A stretch of DNA of 64,000 bases from Cupriavidus pauculus. GTDB lineage: Bacteria; Pseudomonadota; Gammaproteobacteria; Burkholderiales; Burkholderiaceae. The number at the start of each line of letters is the position of its first letter. Position 1 is the first letter of the stretch. Below the pieces are notes generated by a model. That model did not search any database, was not told the origin of the DNA, and saw only the letters and a program-made list of their open reading frames with translations. This document shows positions 46,256 to 55,502 of this stretch, piece after piece. Location: NCBI RefSeq assembly GCF_002858765.1, contig NZ_PJRP01000001.1, positions 627,356-691,355 of the forward strand, given 5' to 3'. Both the position numbers and the translations under genes were made by a program.

Positions 46256-48682
46256 ATGTCCAATTTCATCGTCAAGAAAGTCGCCGTGCTGGGTGCCGGC
46301 GTCATGGGGGCGCAGATTGCCGCCCACCTGGTCAACGCCCGCGTGCCCGTGGTGCTGTTCGACCTCCCGGCCAAGGAAGGCCCCAAGAATGGCATTGCCC
46401 TGCGTGCCATCGAGAACCTCAAGAAGCTGTCGCCGGCGCCGCTGGGGATCAAGGATGAGGCCGGCCTGATCCGCGCGGCCAACTACGAGGACGACATCGC
46501 CCTGCTGAAGGAATGCGACGTGGTGATCGAGGCGATCGCCGAACGCATGGACTGGAAGCACGACCTTTACAAGAAGGTGGCGCCGCACCTGGCGCCGAAC
46601 GCAATCTTCGCGACGAATACGTCTGGCCTGTCGATCACGTCGCTGTCCGACGGCTTCGACGCCGACCTGAAGGCGCGCTTCTGCGGCGTGCACTTCTTCA
46701 ATCCGCCGCGCTACATGCATCTGGTGGAGCTGATCCCGACCGCCACCACGAAGCCGGAGATCCTGGATCGCCTGGAAGCCTTCCTGACCACCACGCTCGG
46801 CAAGGGCGTGGTGCGTGCCAAGGACACGCCGAACTTCATCGCCAACCGCGTGGGGATCTTCTCGATCCTGGCCGTGTTTGCCGAAGCCGAAAAGTACGGC
46901 ATTCCGTTCGATATCGTCGACGACCTGACCGGCACCAAGCTGGGTCGCGCCAAGTCGGCCACGTTCCGCACCGCCGACGTGGTGGGTCTGGACACGATGG
47001 CGCACGTGATCAAGACCATGCAGGACGGCCTGGGCGGTGACCCCTTCGCAGCCGTCTACAAGACGCCGGCCGTGCTGAAGAGCCTGGTGGATGCCGGCGC
47101 GCTGGGCCAGAAGACCGGCGCGGGCTTCTACAAGAAGGAAGGCAAGGCCATCAAGGTGCTGGACGCCAAGACCGGCCAGTACGTGGATTCGGGCAAGAAG
47201 GCCGACGAGATCGTCGTGCGCATGCTCAAGAAGGACCCGGCCGAGCGCATCAAGCTGCTGCGCGAATCGACCAATCCGCAGGCGCAGTTCCTGTGGGCCG
47301 TGTTCCGCGACGTGTTCCACTACATCGGTGTGTACCTGGAGCAGATCGCCGGTTCGGCGGCCGACATCGACCTGGCGATTCGCTGGGGCTTCGGCTGGAA
47401 CTCGGGCCCGTTCGAGGACTGGCAGGCCGCCGGCTGGATGCAGGTGGCGCAGTGGGTGAAGGAAGACATCGAAGCGGGCAAGGCGCTGGCCAACGTGCCG
47501 CTGCCGGCCTGGGTGCTGCAAGGCCCCGTGGCCGACAACGGCGGCGTACACACCGCGCAGGGTTCGTGGTCGCCGGCGACCAGCAGCTTCGTCAAGCGCG
47601 CCGCGCTGCCGGTGTACGAGCGCCAGGTGTTCCGTGCCGCCATCAAGGGCACCGATGCCGCCGACCCGCGTCGCGCCGGCAAGACCATCGAAGAGAACGA
47701 CGGTGCACGCATCTGGACCAGCGAAGGCGCTGACGATGTGCTGGTCATCTCGTTCAAGGGCAAGATGAACACCATCGGCCCGGACGTGCTCGACACCATC
47801 GTGCGCGCCGTGGAACTGGCCGAGGCCGAGTACAAGGGCCTGGTGGTCTGGCAGCCGACGTCGCTGCAGCTGGGCGCGCCGGGCGGTCCGTTCTCGGCCG
47901 GTGCCAACCTGGAAGCCGCGATGCCGGCCTTCATGATGGGCGGTGCCAAGGGCATCGAGCCGTTCGTGAAGAAGTTCCAGGACACGATGATGCGCGTGAA
48001 GTACGCGGCGGTGCCGGTGGTGCCGGCCGTGTCGGGTATCGCGCTGGGCGGTGGCTGCGAGCTGATGCTGCATTCGGCCAGGCGTGTGGTGGCGATGGAA
48101 AGCTACGTGGGCCTGGTCGAAGTGGGCGTGGGCCTGGTGCCGGCCGGCGGCGGGCTGAAGGAAGCCGCGATTGCGGCGGCCAAGGCGGCGCAGGCTGCCG
48201 GCAGCACGAACTACCTGAACTTCGTCACCAACCGCTTCCAGGCGGCGGCCATGGCCAAGGTGTCGACGTCGGCGCTTGACGCGCAGAAGATGAGCTACGT
48301 GCAGCCGACCGACACCATCGTCTACAACGTGCACGAACTGCTGTACGTGGCACAGAGCGAAGTGCGCGCGCTGGCCAATGCCGGCTACCGCGCGCCGCTG
48401 CCGGGCCAGCTGATTCCGGTGGCGGGCCGCTCGGGCATCGCCACGATCCAGGCATCGCTCGTGAACATGCGCGATGGCAACTTCATCTCGGCGCACGATT
48501 TCCTGATCGCGTCGCGCATTGCCGAAGTGGTCTGCGGCGGCGACGTGGAAGCGGGCTCGCTGGTCAGCGAAGACTGGCTGCTGGCGCTGGAACGCAAGGC
48601 GTTCATCGACCTGCTGGGCAATGGCAAGACGCAGGAGCGCATCATGGGCATGCTGCAGACGGGCAAGCCGGTGCGCAACTAA
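46256..48682 (+). CDS. 3-hydroxyacyl-CoA dehydrogenase/enoyl-CoA hydratase fusion (FadN-like order)
   Basis: 808-residue bifunctional beta-oxidation enzyme. The N-terminal HAD domain has NAD motif GAGVMG (13-18) and CGVHFFNPPRYMHLVELIPT. The C-terminal enoyl-CoA hydratase/isomerase half (about 480-720) has GGPFSAGANLEAA and SGIALGGGCELML for acyl-CoA and oxyanion contacts, then VEVGVGLVPAGGG. The order, dehydrogenase first, matches Bacillus FadN rather than E. coli FadB. Start ATG at 46256 has AGGAG 5 bp upstream. Followed by the thiolase after 23 bp. Confidence 0.95.
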   Translation: MSNFIVKKVAVLGAGVMGAQIAAHLVNARVPVVLFDLPAKEGPKNGIALRAIENLKKLSPAPLGIKDEAGLIRAANYEDDIALLKECDVVIEAIAERMDWKHDLYKKVAPHLAPNAIFATNTSGLSITSLSDGFDADLKARFCGVHFFNPPRYMHLVELIPTATTKPEILDRLEAFLTTTLGKGVVRAKDTPNFIANRVGIFSILAVFAEAEKYGIPFDIVDDLTGTKLGRAKSATFRTADVVGLDTMAHVIKTMQDGLGGDPFAAVYKTPAVLKSLVDAGALGQKTGAGFYKKEGKAIKVLDAKTGQYVDSGKKADEIVVRMLKKDPAERIKLLRESTNPQAQFLWAVFRDVFHYIGVYLEQIAGSAADIDLAIRWGFGWNSGPFEDWQAAGWMQVAQWVKEDIEAGKALANVPLPAWVLQGPVADNGGVHTAQGSWSPATSSFVKRAALPVYERQVFRAAIKGTDAADPRRAGKTIEENDGARIWTSEGADDVLVISFKGKMNTIGPDVLDTIVRAVELAEAEYKGLVVWQPTSLQLGAPGGPFSAGANLEAAMPAFMMGGAKGIEPFVKKFQDTMMRVKYAAVPVVPAVSGIALGGGCELMLHSARRVVAMESYVGLVEVGVGLVPAGGGLKEAAIAAAKAAQAAGSTNYLNFVTNRFQAAAMAKVSTSALDAQKMSYVQPTDTIVYNVHELLYVAQSEVRALANAGYRAPLPGQLIPVAGRSGIATIQASLVNMRDGNFISAHDFLIASRIAEVVCGGDVEAGSLVSEDWLLALERKAFIDLLGNGKTQERIMGMLQTGKPVRN

Positions 48683-48705
48683 TCCGCCAACGAGGAACCG
48701 ACATC

Positions 48706-49902
48706 ATGAAACAACTGCAAGACGCCTACATCGTTGCGGCTACCCGTTCGCCGATTGGCAAGGCCCCGAAGGGCGCGTTCAAGAACACCCGTCCCGACGA
48801 CCTGCTGGCCTCGATCCTGAAGGCCGCCGTGGCCCAGGTGCCGGGGCTGGACCCGGCACTGATCGAAGATGCGATCGTTGGCTGCGCCATTCCCGAAGCC
48901 CAGCAGGGCCTGAACGTGGCGCGTATCGGCGCGCTGCTGTCCGGCCTGCCCAATACCGTGGGCGGCATCACGGTGAACCGCTTCTGTGCCTCGGGCCTGT
49001 CGGCCGTGGCCATGGCGGCCGACCGCATCCGCGTGGGCGAGTCCGACGTGATGATCGCCGCTGGCGTGGAATCGATGAGCATGGTGCCGATGATGGGCAA
49101 CTCGCCGTCGATGTCGCCGTCGATCTTCGAGCGCGACGAGAACGTGGGCATTGCCTACGGCATGGGCCTGACCGCCGAGAAGGTGGCTACCCAATGGAAG
49201 GTGAGCCGCGAAGACCAGGACGCGTTCTCGCTGGCCTCGCACCAGAAGGCGATTGCCGCGCAGCAGGCCGGTGAATTCAACGACGAGATTACCCCGATTG
49301 AGGTAGTCGAGAAGTTTCCGGACCTCGCCACTGGCCAGGTCAGCGTCAAGACGCGTACTATCTCGCTGGACGAAGGTCCGCGCCCGGACACGTCGGTGGA
49401 AGGCCTGGGCAAGCTGCGCCCGGTGTTCGCCAACAAGGGCAGCGTGACGGCCGGCAACAGCTCGCAGACGTCGGATGGCGCCGGCGCGCTGATCCTGGTC
49501 TCGGAAAAGATCCTCAAGCAGTTCAACCTGGTGCCGCTGGCCCGTTTCGTATCGTTCGCGGTGCGTGGCGTGCCGCCGGAAATCATGGGGATCGGCCCCA
49601 AGGTTGCGATTCCGGCAGCGCTGAAGGCCGGCGGCCTGACGCAGGACCAGATCGAATGGATCGAGCTGAACGAGGCATTCGCCGCGCAGTCGCTGGCGGT
49701 GATGCGTGACCTGGAACTCGATCCGGCCCGTGTGAACCGCATGGGCGGCGCGATTGCGCTGGGCCACCCGCTCGGCGCGACCGGTGCGATCCGCTCGGCC
49801 ACCGTGGTGCACGCGCTGCGTCGTCACAACCTGAAGTACGGCATGGTCACCATGTGCGTGGGCACGGGCATGGGCGCCGCCGGAATCTTCGAGCGCGTTT
49901 AA
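48706..49902 (+). CDS. Acetyl-CoA acyltransferase (thiolase, FadA-like)
   Basis: Thiolytic step of beta-oxidation, 398 residues, thiolase superfamily. Nucleophile Cys94 (NRFCASGLSA), His354 (GHPLGATG) and Cys384 (MCVGTGMGAAG) are all present, as is NEAFAAQS. Starts 23 bp after the fusion enzyme, likely the same transcript. The stop codon lies inside a perfect 16-bp palindrome. fadA would be a reasonable symbol, but I leave it blank because paralogues are common in this genus. Confidence 0.96.
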   Translation: MKQLQDAYIVAATRSPIGKAPKGAFKNTRPDDLLASILKAAVAQVPGLDPALIEDAIVGCAIPEAQQGLNVARIGALLSGLPNTVGGITVNRFCASGLSAVAMAADRIRVGESDVMIAAGVESMSMVPMMGNSPSMSPSIFERDENVGIAYGMGLTAEKVATQWKVSREDQDAFSLASHQKAIAAQQAGEFNDEITPIEVVEKFPDLATGQVSVKTRTISLDEGPRPDTSVEGLGKLRPVFANKGSVTAGNSSQTSDGAGALILVSEKILKQFNLVPLARFVSFAVRGVPPEIMGIGPKVAIPAALKAGGLTQDQIEWIELNEAFAAQSLAVMRDLELDPARVNRMGGAIALGHPLGATGAIRSATVVHALRRHNLKYGMVTMCVGTGMGAAGIFERV

Positions 49903-49908
49903 ACGCGC
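49893..49908. repeat. 16-bp perfect palindrome over the thiolase stop codon
   Basis: GCGCGTTTAAACGCGC spans the end of the thiolase gene, with its TAA stop in the centre. It lies just before a 10-bp stem (49913-49938). Confidence 0.55.
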
Positions 49909-49912
49909 CGCA

Positions 49913-49938
49913 GGGACAGCCCGGGGGAGGGCTGTCCC
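49913..49938 (+). terminator. Strong hairpin after the thiolase (no T-run)
   Basis: Perfect 10-bp stem GGGACAGCCC (49913-49922) and GGGCTGTCCC (49929-49938), loop GGGGGA. The expected U-tract is absent (AACC follows). It may end or protect the 3' end of the thiolase transcript. Confidence 0.55.
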
Positions 49939-50017
49939 AACCTTCGATCAGATGAAGAAATGTATGGACACGAAGATGCCAACACGTTGACGCACTGACA
50001 CGGAGGAGAACAACAAT

Positions 50018-50974
50018 ATGCAGGAGACCGCCATTCTGGCCGACGCGGCATGCGACATGCCGCGTTCGATGATGGACGCGCTGGGCGTCCGCACCATCCC
50101 GTTCCGCATCCGCGCCGGTGACCGCTTCGTGGTCGATACGCGCGACGAGGCCGCGCTGCCGGACCTCTATCAGCAATACCTGGTCGGCAAGCAGGACCAC
50201 TACGCCGAATCGATCCCGCTGCTCGAACGCGAACTGGAAGACCACCTGCTGAAGAACGTGGTGGCCGGTTGCGACCGCGCCATCCTGCTGACCATCGCCA
50301 GCAGCCGCAGCAAGCTCTACGCGAATGCCACGGGCGCCGTGGTGGGCACCGTCGCGCGCAGTTTCAAGCTGCGCAAGGACGCCGGCCGCAGCGGGCTGTT
50401 CGACCTGACCGTGATCGACACCGGCGCCATCGGCCCCGGCCAGGCGCTGATCGTGCGCGAGGCCGCCCGTATGCTGGCCGATGGCGCGAAGGCGACGGCG
50501 GTGGTCGACGCCGTGGAGAACCGCCTGCGCGACGCCGCGCACATGTTCCTGATCCCCGACGAACTGCTGTACATGTACACGCGCGCCAAGCACAAGGGCG
50601 AGAACAGCATCACGTGGAGCCGCTACATGCTGGGTAGCGCGTTCAATATCCGACCGGTGATCCGCATGCACCAGGGCGAGACCGAAGCGATTGCCAAGGT
50701 GCGCGGGGCCGAGGACGGCGTGCGCCGCCTGCTGGGTCACGCGGAAGCCTGCATCCGGGCCAAGTGCCTGCTGACGCCCGCCGTGGCCGCCGCTTACGCG
50801 GGCGATCTGGACGAAGTGGAATCGTGGCCGGCGTGGCAGTCGCTGGCCGAAACCGCCGCCAAGTACGGCGTGGAGCTGATGCTCGCGCCGATGAGCCTGA
50901 CCGTCGCGCTCAACGTGGGCGCGGGCGCGTTCGGGCTCAGTTATCTTTCCGACATGCCGCCACCGTTCGTGTGA
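50018..50974 (+). CDS. DegV-family fatty-acid-binding protein
   Basis: 318-residue DegV protein. DegV folds bind a fatty acyl chain between an N-terminal EDD fold and a C-terminal domain. Starts ATG at 50018 with GGAGGAG about 10 bp upstream; recognisable blocks are ILADAACDMP (residues 6-15), ILLTIASSRSKLYANA and TVIDTGAIGPGQALIV. Gram-positive FakB proteins hand fatty acid to FakA kinase; no FakA partner is visible here, so its role in this beta-oxidation block is uncertain but plausible as a carrier of fatty acid. Followed by the enoyl-CoA hydratase after 35 bp. Confidence 0.88.
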   Translation: MQETAILADAACDMPRSMMDALGVRTIPFRIRAGDRFVVDTRDEAALPDLYQQYLVGKQDHYAESIPLLERELEDHLLKNVVAGCDRAILLTIASSRSKLYANATGAVVGTVARSFKLRKDAGRSGLFDLTVIDTGAIGPGQALIVREAARMLADGAKATAVVDAVENRLRDAAHMFLIPDELLYMYTRAKHKGENSITWSRYMLGSAFNIRPVIRMHQGETEAIAKVRGAEDGVRRLLGHAEACIRAKCLLTPAVAAAYAGDLDEVESWPAWQSLAETAAKYGVELMLAPMSLTVALNVGAGAFGLSYLSDMPPPFV

Positions 50975-51009
50975 GCGGCAGTCTGCATCACGACCGAGAC
51001 GAGGAAGAC

Positions 51010-51786
51010 ATGAGCATTGCCACCCGCATCGACCAGGGCATTCTGGCCATTGGTTTCGATCGCATCGACAAGAAGAACGCCATCACCGCGGCCATGTACC
51101 AGACCATGGCCGATGCGCTGCGTGCCGCCGAATCCGACAGCGCCGTGCGCGTGATCGTGATCGAAGGCAAGCCCGAGATCTTCACGGCCGGCAACGACCT
51201 GGAAGACTTCATGAAGCGTCCGCCGACGCAAGGCAGCGACGGCGCCCAGCCGCCGGTGTTCCAGTTCCTGCACGCCATCAGCCACGCCACCAAGCCCGTG
51301 GTGGCGTCGGTCAGCGGCGCGGCCGTGGGCATCGGCACCACGCTGCTGCTGCATTGCGACCTGGTCTATGCGTCGGACACCGCCAAGCTGTCGCTGCCGT
51401 TCTCGCAGCTGGGCCTGTGCCCGGAGGCCGCGTCGAGCCTGCTGCTGCCGCGCCTGATGGGCTACCAGCGCGCCGCCGAGAAGCTGCTGCTGGGCGAGGC
51501 GTTCAGCGCGCAGGAGGCATTCGCGATCGGGCTGGTGACGAAGGTGTTGCCGGTGGGCGAGCTGTCGGACTACGTGCGCCAGCAGGCGGCCAAGCTGGCG
51601 GCGCTGCCTGCGTCGTCGCTGCGCGAGACCAAGCGGCTGATGAAGGGCGACGATGTGGCGGCCGTGGCGAAGAAGATGGCCGAGGAAGGCGAGGTGTTCC
51701 GCCGCATGCTGGTGGCGCCGGAAGCCAAGGAAGCGTTCACGGCATTCTTCGAGAAGCGCAAGCCGGATTTCTCGAAGTTCGACTGA
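51010..51786 (+). CDS. Enoyl-CoA hydratase/isomerase family protein
   Basis: 258-residue crotonase-superfamily enzyme. The oxyanion hole is in PEIFTAGNDLEDFM (about 55-68) and SVSGAAVGIGTTLLLHCD. PFSQLGLCPEAASSLLL is the second acidic region. KADF-type C-terminal substrate loops end at FEKRKPDFSKF. Specific reaction among hydratase, isomerase or other crotonase chemistry is not decidable. ATG at 51010 has GAGGAAGAC upstream. It follows DegV by 35 bp in the probable fatty-acid regulon and is followed by a palindromic repeat. Confidence 0.88.
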   Translation: MSIATRIDQGILAIGFDRIDKKNAITAAMYQTMADALRAAESDSAVRVIVIEGKPEIFTAGNDLEDFMKRPPTQGSDGAQPPVFQFLHAISHATKPVVASVSGAAVGIGTTLLLHCDLVYASDTAKLSLPFSQLGLCPEAASSLLLPRLMGYQRAAEKLLLGEAFSAQEAFAIGLVTKVLPVGELSDYVRQQAAKLAALPASSLRETKRLMKGDDVAAVAKKMAEEGEVFRRMLVAPEAKEAFTAFFEKRKPDFSKFD

Positions 51787-51805
51787 GGCGCTGCATCTAC
51801 CGCTT

Positions 51806-51840
51806 GTTTGCTCCCCTCTCCCGTCGTACTGGAGAGGGGA
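51806..51840. repeat. Dispersed palindromic element, copy 3 (one end only)
   Basis: Reads GTTTGCTCCCCTCTCCC then GTCGTACT then GGAGAGGGGA (51806-51840): one end hairpin identical to the ends at 13211 and 17948, but no matching right half. It lies between convergent hydratase and thioesterase genes. A solo end suggests that either the full element decayed or this unit alone can persist. Confidence 0.7.
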
Positions 51841-51863
51841 ATCCAACCCGTTCAACGGCGCAT

Positions 51864-52265
51864 TCAGGCCGGCAACACCCGCGGTTGCCGGCTTTCGTCG
51901 GTGGCCACGTACGTCAGCGTGGCTTCCGTCACCTTGACGATCTCGTGGCTGTGGCGCATCCGTTGCGCGTAGACCTCCACGGACACCGTGATCGACGTGC
52001 GGCCCGTCTTGACGATATCCGCGTAGAAGCTGACCAGATCGCCCACGAACACGGGGTGCTTGAAGAGGAACGAGTTCACCGCCACCGTGGCCACGCGGCC
52101 CTGGGCGCGTTCCACCGCCGGGATCGAGCCGGCGATGTCCACCTGGGCCATGATCCAGCCGCCGAACACGTCGCCGTGCACGTTGGCGTCGGCGGGCATC
52201 GGTACCACGCGCAAGGCCGGGTTCTTGCCGGCTGGCAGTTCGGAGAGGGGGGCGGAAGTGGACAT
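51864..52265 (-). CDS. Acyl-CoA thioesterase, YciA-like hotdog
   Basis: 133-residue hotdog-fold acyl-CoA thioesterase. The YciA/BACH-type motif is PADANVHGDVFGGWIMAQVDIAG, with catalytic Asp in the same stretch (about 25-47). NSFLFKHPVFVGDLVSFYADIV is the second conserved block. I chose the ATG at 52265; an in-frame ATG 13 codons upstream (52304) is possible, and neither has a strong ribosome site. It converges on the enoyl-CoA hydratase and is divergent from the Atm1-like gene. Preferred chain length is unknown. Confidence 0.88.
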   Translation of the reverse strand: MSTSAPLSELPAGKNPALRVVPMPADANVHGDVFGGWIMAQVDIAGSIPAVERAQGRVATVAVNSFLFKHPVFVGDLVSFYADIVKTGRTSITVSVEVYAQRMRHSHEIVKVTEATLTYVATDESRQPRVLPA

Positions 52266-52378
52266 GTCGGCGATCGATGAGAGCGGGAAATACGGAGAAT
52301 TCATAAGGCGATAAGGCGATGGTCTGCCGGACATGGCGATCTCTGCGACAATCGCGGCATTGGCACGAATTCTAACGT

Positions 52379-54271
52379 ATGCGCCGCTATTCCACGACCG
52401 CCGAGCCCGCCCCCACGGAGCCGGCCAATGCATTGTTCAAGGGCGCCGGTGCGCCCCGCAGCGACTGGCAGACCGTCCGCAACCTGCTGCCCTATGTCTG
52501 GCACTACAAGTGGCGCGTGATGCTGGCGCTGGCCTGCCTGGTAGCCGCCAAGGTGGCCAACCTGGGTGTGCCGGTGCTGATGAAAAAGCTCGTCGACGCC
52601 ATGGACATCAAGCCCGGCGACGCCACGGCGCTGCTGGTGGTGCCGGTCGGCCTGATCGTTGCCTACGGGGTGCTGCGGCTGTCGAGTTCGCTGTTCACCG
52701 AGTTGCGTGAGATCCTCTTTTCAAAGGTGACGCAGAGCGCGGTCCGGGAGATCGCGCTGCAGGTCTTCCGCCACCTGCATGCACTGTCGCTGCGGTTCCA
52801 CCTGGAGCGGCAGACCGGCGGCATGAGCCGCGACATCGAGCGCGGCACCCGTGGCATCCAGTCGCTGATTTCGTACTCGCTGTACAGCATCCTGCCGACG
52901 CTGGTGGAGATGTCGCTGGTCATCGGCTTCTTCTTCCTGCACTACGACATCTGGTTCGCGGCCATTACGCTGTGCGCGCTGGTGGGCTACATCACGTTCA
53001 CGATCGTGGTGACCGAGTGGCGCACCCACTTCCGGCGCAAGATGAACGAGCTGGATTCGCGGGCCAACCAGAAGGCCATCGATTCGCTGCTGAACTTCGA
53101 GACGGTCAAGTACTTCGGCAACGAGGAATACGAGGCGCGCCGCTACGACGAGAACCTGCGCACCTATCGCACGGCGGCCATCCGGTCGCAGAATTCGCTG
53201 TCGTTCCTGAACTTCGGCCAGCAGGCCATCATTGCCACCGGCCTGATCCTGATCCTGTGGCGTGCCACGGTGGGCGTGGCGGCGGGCAAGCTCACGCTGG
53301 GCGACCTGGTGCTGGTCAACACGCTGATGATCCAGCTGTACATCCCGCTCAATTTCCTGGGCGTGATCTACCGCGAGATCAAGCAGGCCACCACCGACAT
53401 GGACCGCATGTTCGTGCTGCTGGGCACCAACCAGGAGGTGGCCGACAGCCCCGACGCCCCGACGCTGCGCGTCAACGGGGCCGAGGTGCGCTTCCGCCAC
53501 GTTGGCTTTGGCTACGAATCCAATCGCGTGATCCTGCAGGACGTGGATTTCACGATTGCGGCCGGCACCACCACGGCGGTGGTGGGCCACAGCGGGTCGG
53601 GCAAGTCCACGCTGGCCAGGCTGCTGTTCCGCTTCTACGACGTCTCGCAGGGCGATATCGAGGTGGACGGCCAGGACATCCGCCGCGTGCGCCAGTCCAC
53701 GCTGCGCGCGTCGATCGGCATCGTGCCGCAGGACACGGTGCTGTTCAACGACAGCATCTACTACAACATCGCCTATGGCCGGCCCGAGGCCACGCGCGAG
53801 GAAGTCATCGCCGCCGCGCAGGCCGCCCAGATCGACCATTTCATCCGCGAACTGCCGCAGGGCTACGACACGCCGGTGGGCGAGCGGGGCCTGAAGCTGT
53901 CGGGCGGCGAGAAGCAGCGCGTGGCCATCGCGCGAACGCTGCTGAAGAACCCGCCGATCCTGGTGTTCGACGAGGCTACCTCGGCGCTGGATTCGCGCAC
54001 CGAGCAGGCCATCCAGGCCGAACTGATGCGGCTGGCCCAGAACCGCACCACGCTGCTGATCGCGCACCGGCTGTCCACGGTGGTCCATGCCGACCAGATC
54101 CTGGTCATGGACCACGGCCGCATCGTCGAGCGCGGCACCCATGCCGACCTGATGCGTGCCAACGGCCGCTACGCCGAGATGTGGCAGATCCAGGCGCGCA
54201 ATGCCGCGCAGGGCTCGCCCGATGCCGACGCCCGCGATATCGAGGTCGGCGACGCCACGCAGGACGCCTGA
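52379..54271 (+). CDS. Atm1/HMT1-type ABC exporter
   Basis: 630-residue half-size ABC exporter: six membrane segments in about 40-340 followed by the nucleotide-binding domain. Walker A GHSGSGKS is at 403-410, signature LSGGEKQRVAIAR, Walker B ILVFDEATSALDS, and SIGIVPQDTVLFNDSI is the Q-loop region. LNFETVKYFGNEEYEARRYDENL is a hallmark of the Atm1/ABCB7 group, which export glutathione-linked sulfur or metal compounds. Substrate in this organism unproven. The ABC is 113 bp from the divergent thioesterase; its stop is 3 bp before a 12-bp palindrome. Confidence 0.93.
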   Translation: MRRYSTTAEPAPTEPANALFKGAGAPRSDWQTVRNLLPYVWHYKWRVMLALACLVAAKVANLGVPVLMKKLVDAMDIKPGDATALLVVPVGLIVAYGVLRLSSSLFTELREILFSKVTQSAVREIALQVFRHLHALSLRFHLERQTGGMSRDIERGTRGIQSLISYSLYSILPTLVEMSLVIGFFFLHYDIWFAAITLCALVGYITFTIVVTEWRTHFRRKMNELDSRANQKAIDSLLNFETVKYFGNEEYEARRYDENLRTYRTAAIRSQNSLSFLNFGQQAIIATGLILILWRATVGVAAGKLTLGDLVLVNTLMIQLYIPLNFLGVIYREIKQATTDMDRMFVLLGTNQEVADSPDAPTLRVNGAEVRFRHVGFGYESNRVILQDVDFTIAAGTTTAVVGHSGSGKSTLARLLFRFYDVSQGDIEVDGQDIRRVRQSTLRASIGIVPQDTVLFNDSIYYNIAYGRPEATREEVIAAAQAAQIDHFIRELPQGYDTPVGERGLKLSGGEKQRVAIARTLLKNPPILVFDEATSALDSRTEQAIQAELMRLAQNRTTLLIAHRLSTVVHADQILVMDHGRIVERGTHADLMRANGRYAEMWQIQARNAAQGSPDADARDIEVGDATQDA

Positions 54272-54273
54272 CG

Positions 54274-54285
54274 ATTGTCGACAAT
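54274..54285. promoter_or_regulatory. Perfect palindrome ATTGTCGACAAT upstream of the importer genes
   Basis: 12-bp palindrome, 159 bp before the substrate-binding protein ATG. TTGTCGACAA-type sites are typical of FadR-subfamily GntR regulators. No GntR gene is in the window, so regulation would be from elsewhere. Confidence 0.4.
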
Positions 54286-54443
54286 GGCTGCCGGCAACGC
54301 ATGCCGACAGCGGGCCGCGCACAATCATGGTTCGTCAATGCACCGCGCGCACGCCTTGTGCCGGTGCATGACAGCCCCGCGAAAAGCTGGCACGTCCCTT
54401 GCGAAAAGCCCCCTCCAGAGAGATCAACTACTGGAGAAGGTCC

Positions 54444-55502
54444 ATGCCGCAATCCCCCGTGCGCCGTCATCTGCTGAAGCTGTGCACCGCGTTGGGCACC
54501 ACGATGGTGCTGTCGACACTCTGCGCAGGCACCGCGCAGGCGCAGGCCGCCACGAAGATCCGTTTCCAACTCGACTGGCGCTTTGAAGGCCCGTCGGCGC
54601 TGTTCCTGCTAGGCGAGCAGAAGGGCTACTACAAGGCCGAGAAGCTCGACGTGGCCATCGACGCCGGCAACGGATCGGGCAACGTGGTCAACCGCGTGGC
54701 ATCGGGCACGTACGACATGGGCTTTGCCGACCTGGCGTCGGTGATGGAGTTCTACGGCAACAATCCCGACGCGAAGAACCGGCCGGTGGCCGTGATGATG
54801 GTCTACAACAACACGCCGGCCGCCGTGCTGGCGTTGAAGAAGTCGGGCATCAAGGCGCCGAAGGACCTGGCCGGCAAGAAGCTCGGCGCCCCGGTGTTCG
54901 ACGCCGGCCGCCGCGCCTTCCCGATCTTCGCCAAGGCCAACGGCCTGCAGGCCGGCGCGTTCAACTGGCAGGCGATGGACCCCACGCTGCGCGAGACAAT
55001 GCTGGCGCGCGGCGACCTCGACGCCATCACGGGCTTCTCGTTCACGTCGATCCTGAACCTGAACGCGCGCGGCGTGAAGGATGAAGACATCGTGGTGCTG
55101 CCCTACCCGCAGTACGGCGTGAAGCTCTACGGCAACGCGATCATCGCCTCCGAGCAATTCCTGAAGAGCAACCCCGAGGCCGTGAAGGCCTTCCTGCGCG
55201 CGTTCGCGAAGTCGGCGAAGGACGTGATCGCAAAGCCGGAAGACGGCGTCAAGGCCGTCAAGGCGCGCGACGGGATTATCGACGAGAAGCTGGAAGTCCG
55301 CCGCCTGAAGATCGCGCTGGACAGCGTGGTCAAGTCGCCCGACGCCAAGGCCGAAGGCTTCGGCCGCGTGAGCAAGCCGCGCCTGTCGCTGATGGCCTCG
55401 CAGGTGGCCGACGCGTTCGCCACCAAGGGCCGCATCAACCCCGATGCCCTCTGGACCGATGCATACCTGCCGTCGGCCGCCGAACTGGACGTATTGCGAT
55501 GA
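54444..55502 (+). CDS. NMT1/THI5-type ABC importer substrate-binding protein
   Basis: Periplasmic binding protein, 352 residues. A signal peptide (basic start, hydrophobic core, cleavage near AQA-QA at about 33) is clear. The NMT1/TauA/SsuA-type fold shows FQLDWRFEGPSALFLLGEQKGYY and SGNVVNRVASGTYDMGFADLASV. The ATG at 54444 has GGAGAAGG upstream; the frame is open 15 codons earlier without support. It overlaps the ATPase start by 4 bp. Family substrates include taurine, sulfonates, nitrate and pyrimidine precursors; which one is not visible. Confidence 0.92.
   Translation: MPQSPVRRHLLKLCTALGTTMVLSTLCAGTAQAQAATKIRFQLDWRFEGPSALFLLGEQKGYYKAEKLDVAIDAGNGSGNVVNRVASGTYDMGFADLASVMEFYGNNPDAKNRPVAVMMVYNNTPAAVLALKKSGIKAPKDLAGKKLGAPVFDAGRRAFPIFAKANGLQAGAFNWQAMDPTLRETMLARGDLDAITGFSFTSILNLNARGVKDEDIVVLPYPQYGVKLYGNAIIASEQFLKSNPEAVKAFLRAFAKSAKDVIAKPEDGVKAVKARDGIIDEKLEVRRLKIALDSVVKSPDAKAEGFGRVSKPRLSLMASQVADAFATKGRINPDALWTDAYLPSAAELDVLR

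Noticed and set aside
44189..48496. Long antisense frames over acyl-CoA dehydrogenase and HAD/ECH genes
   Set aside because: Both are shadows; sense genes have complete active-site motifs and ribosome sites.
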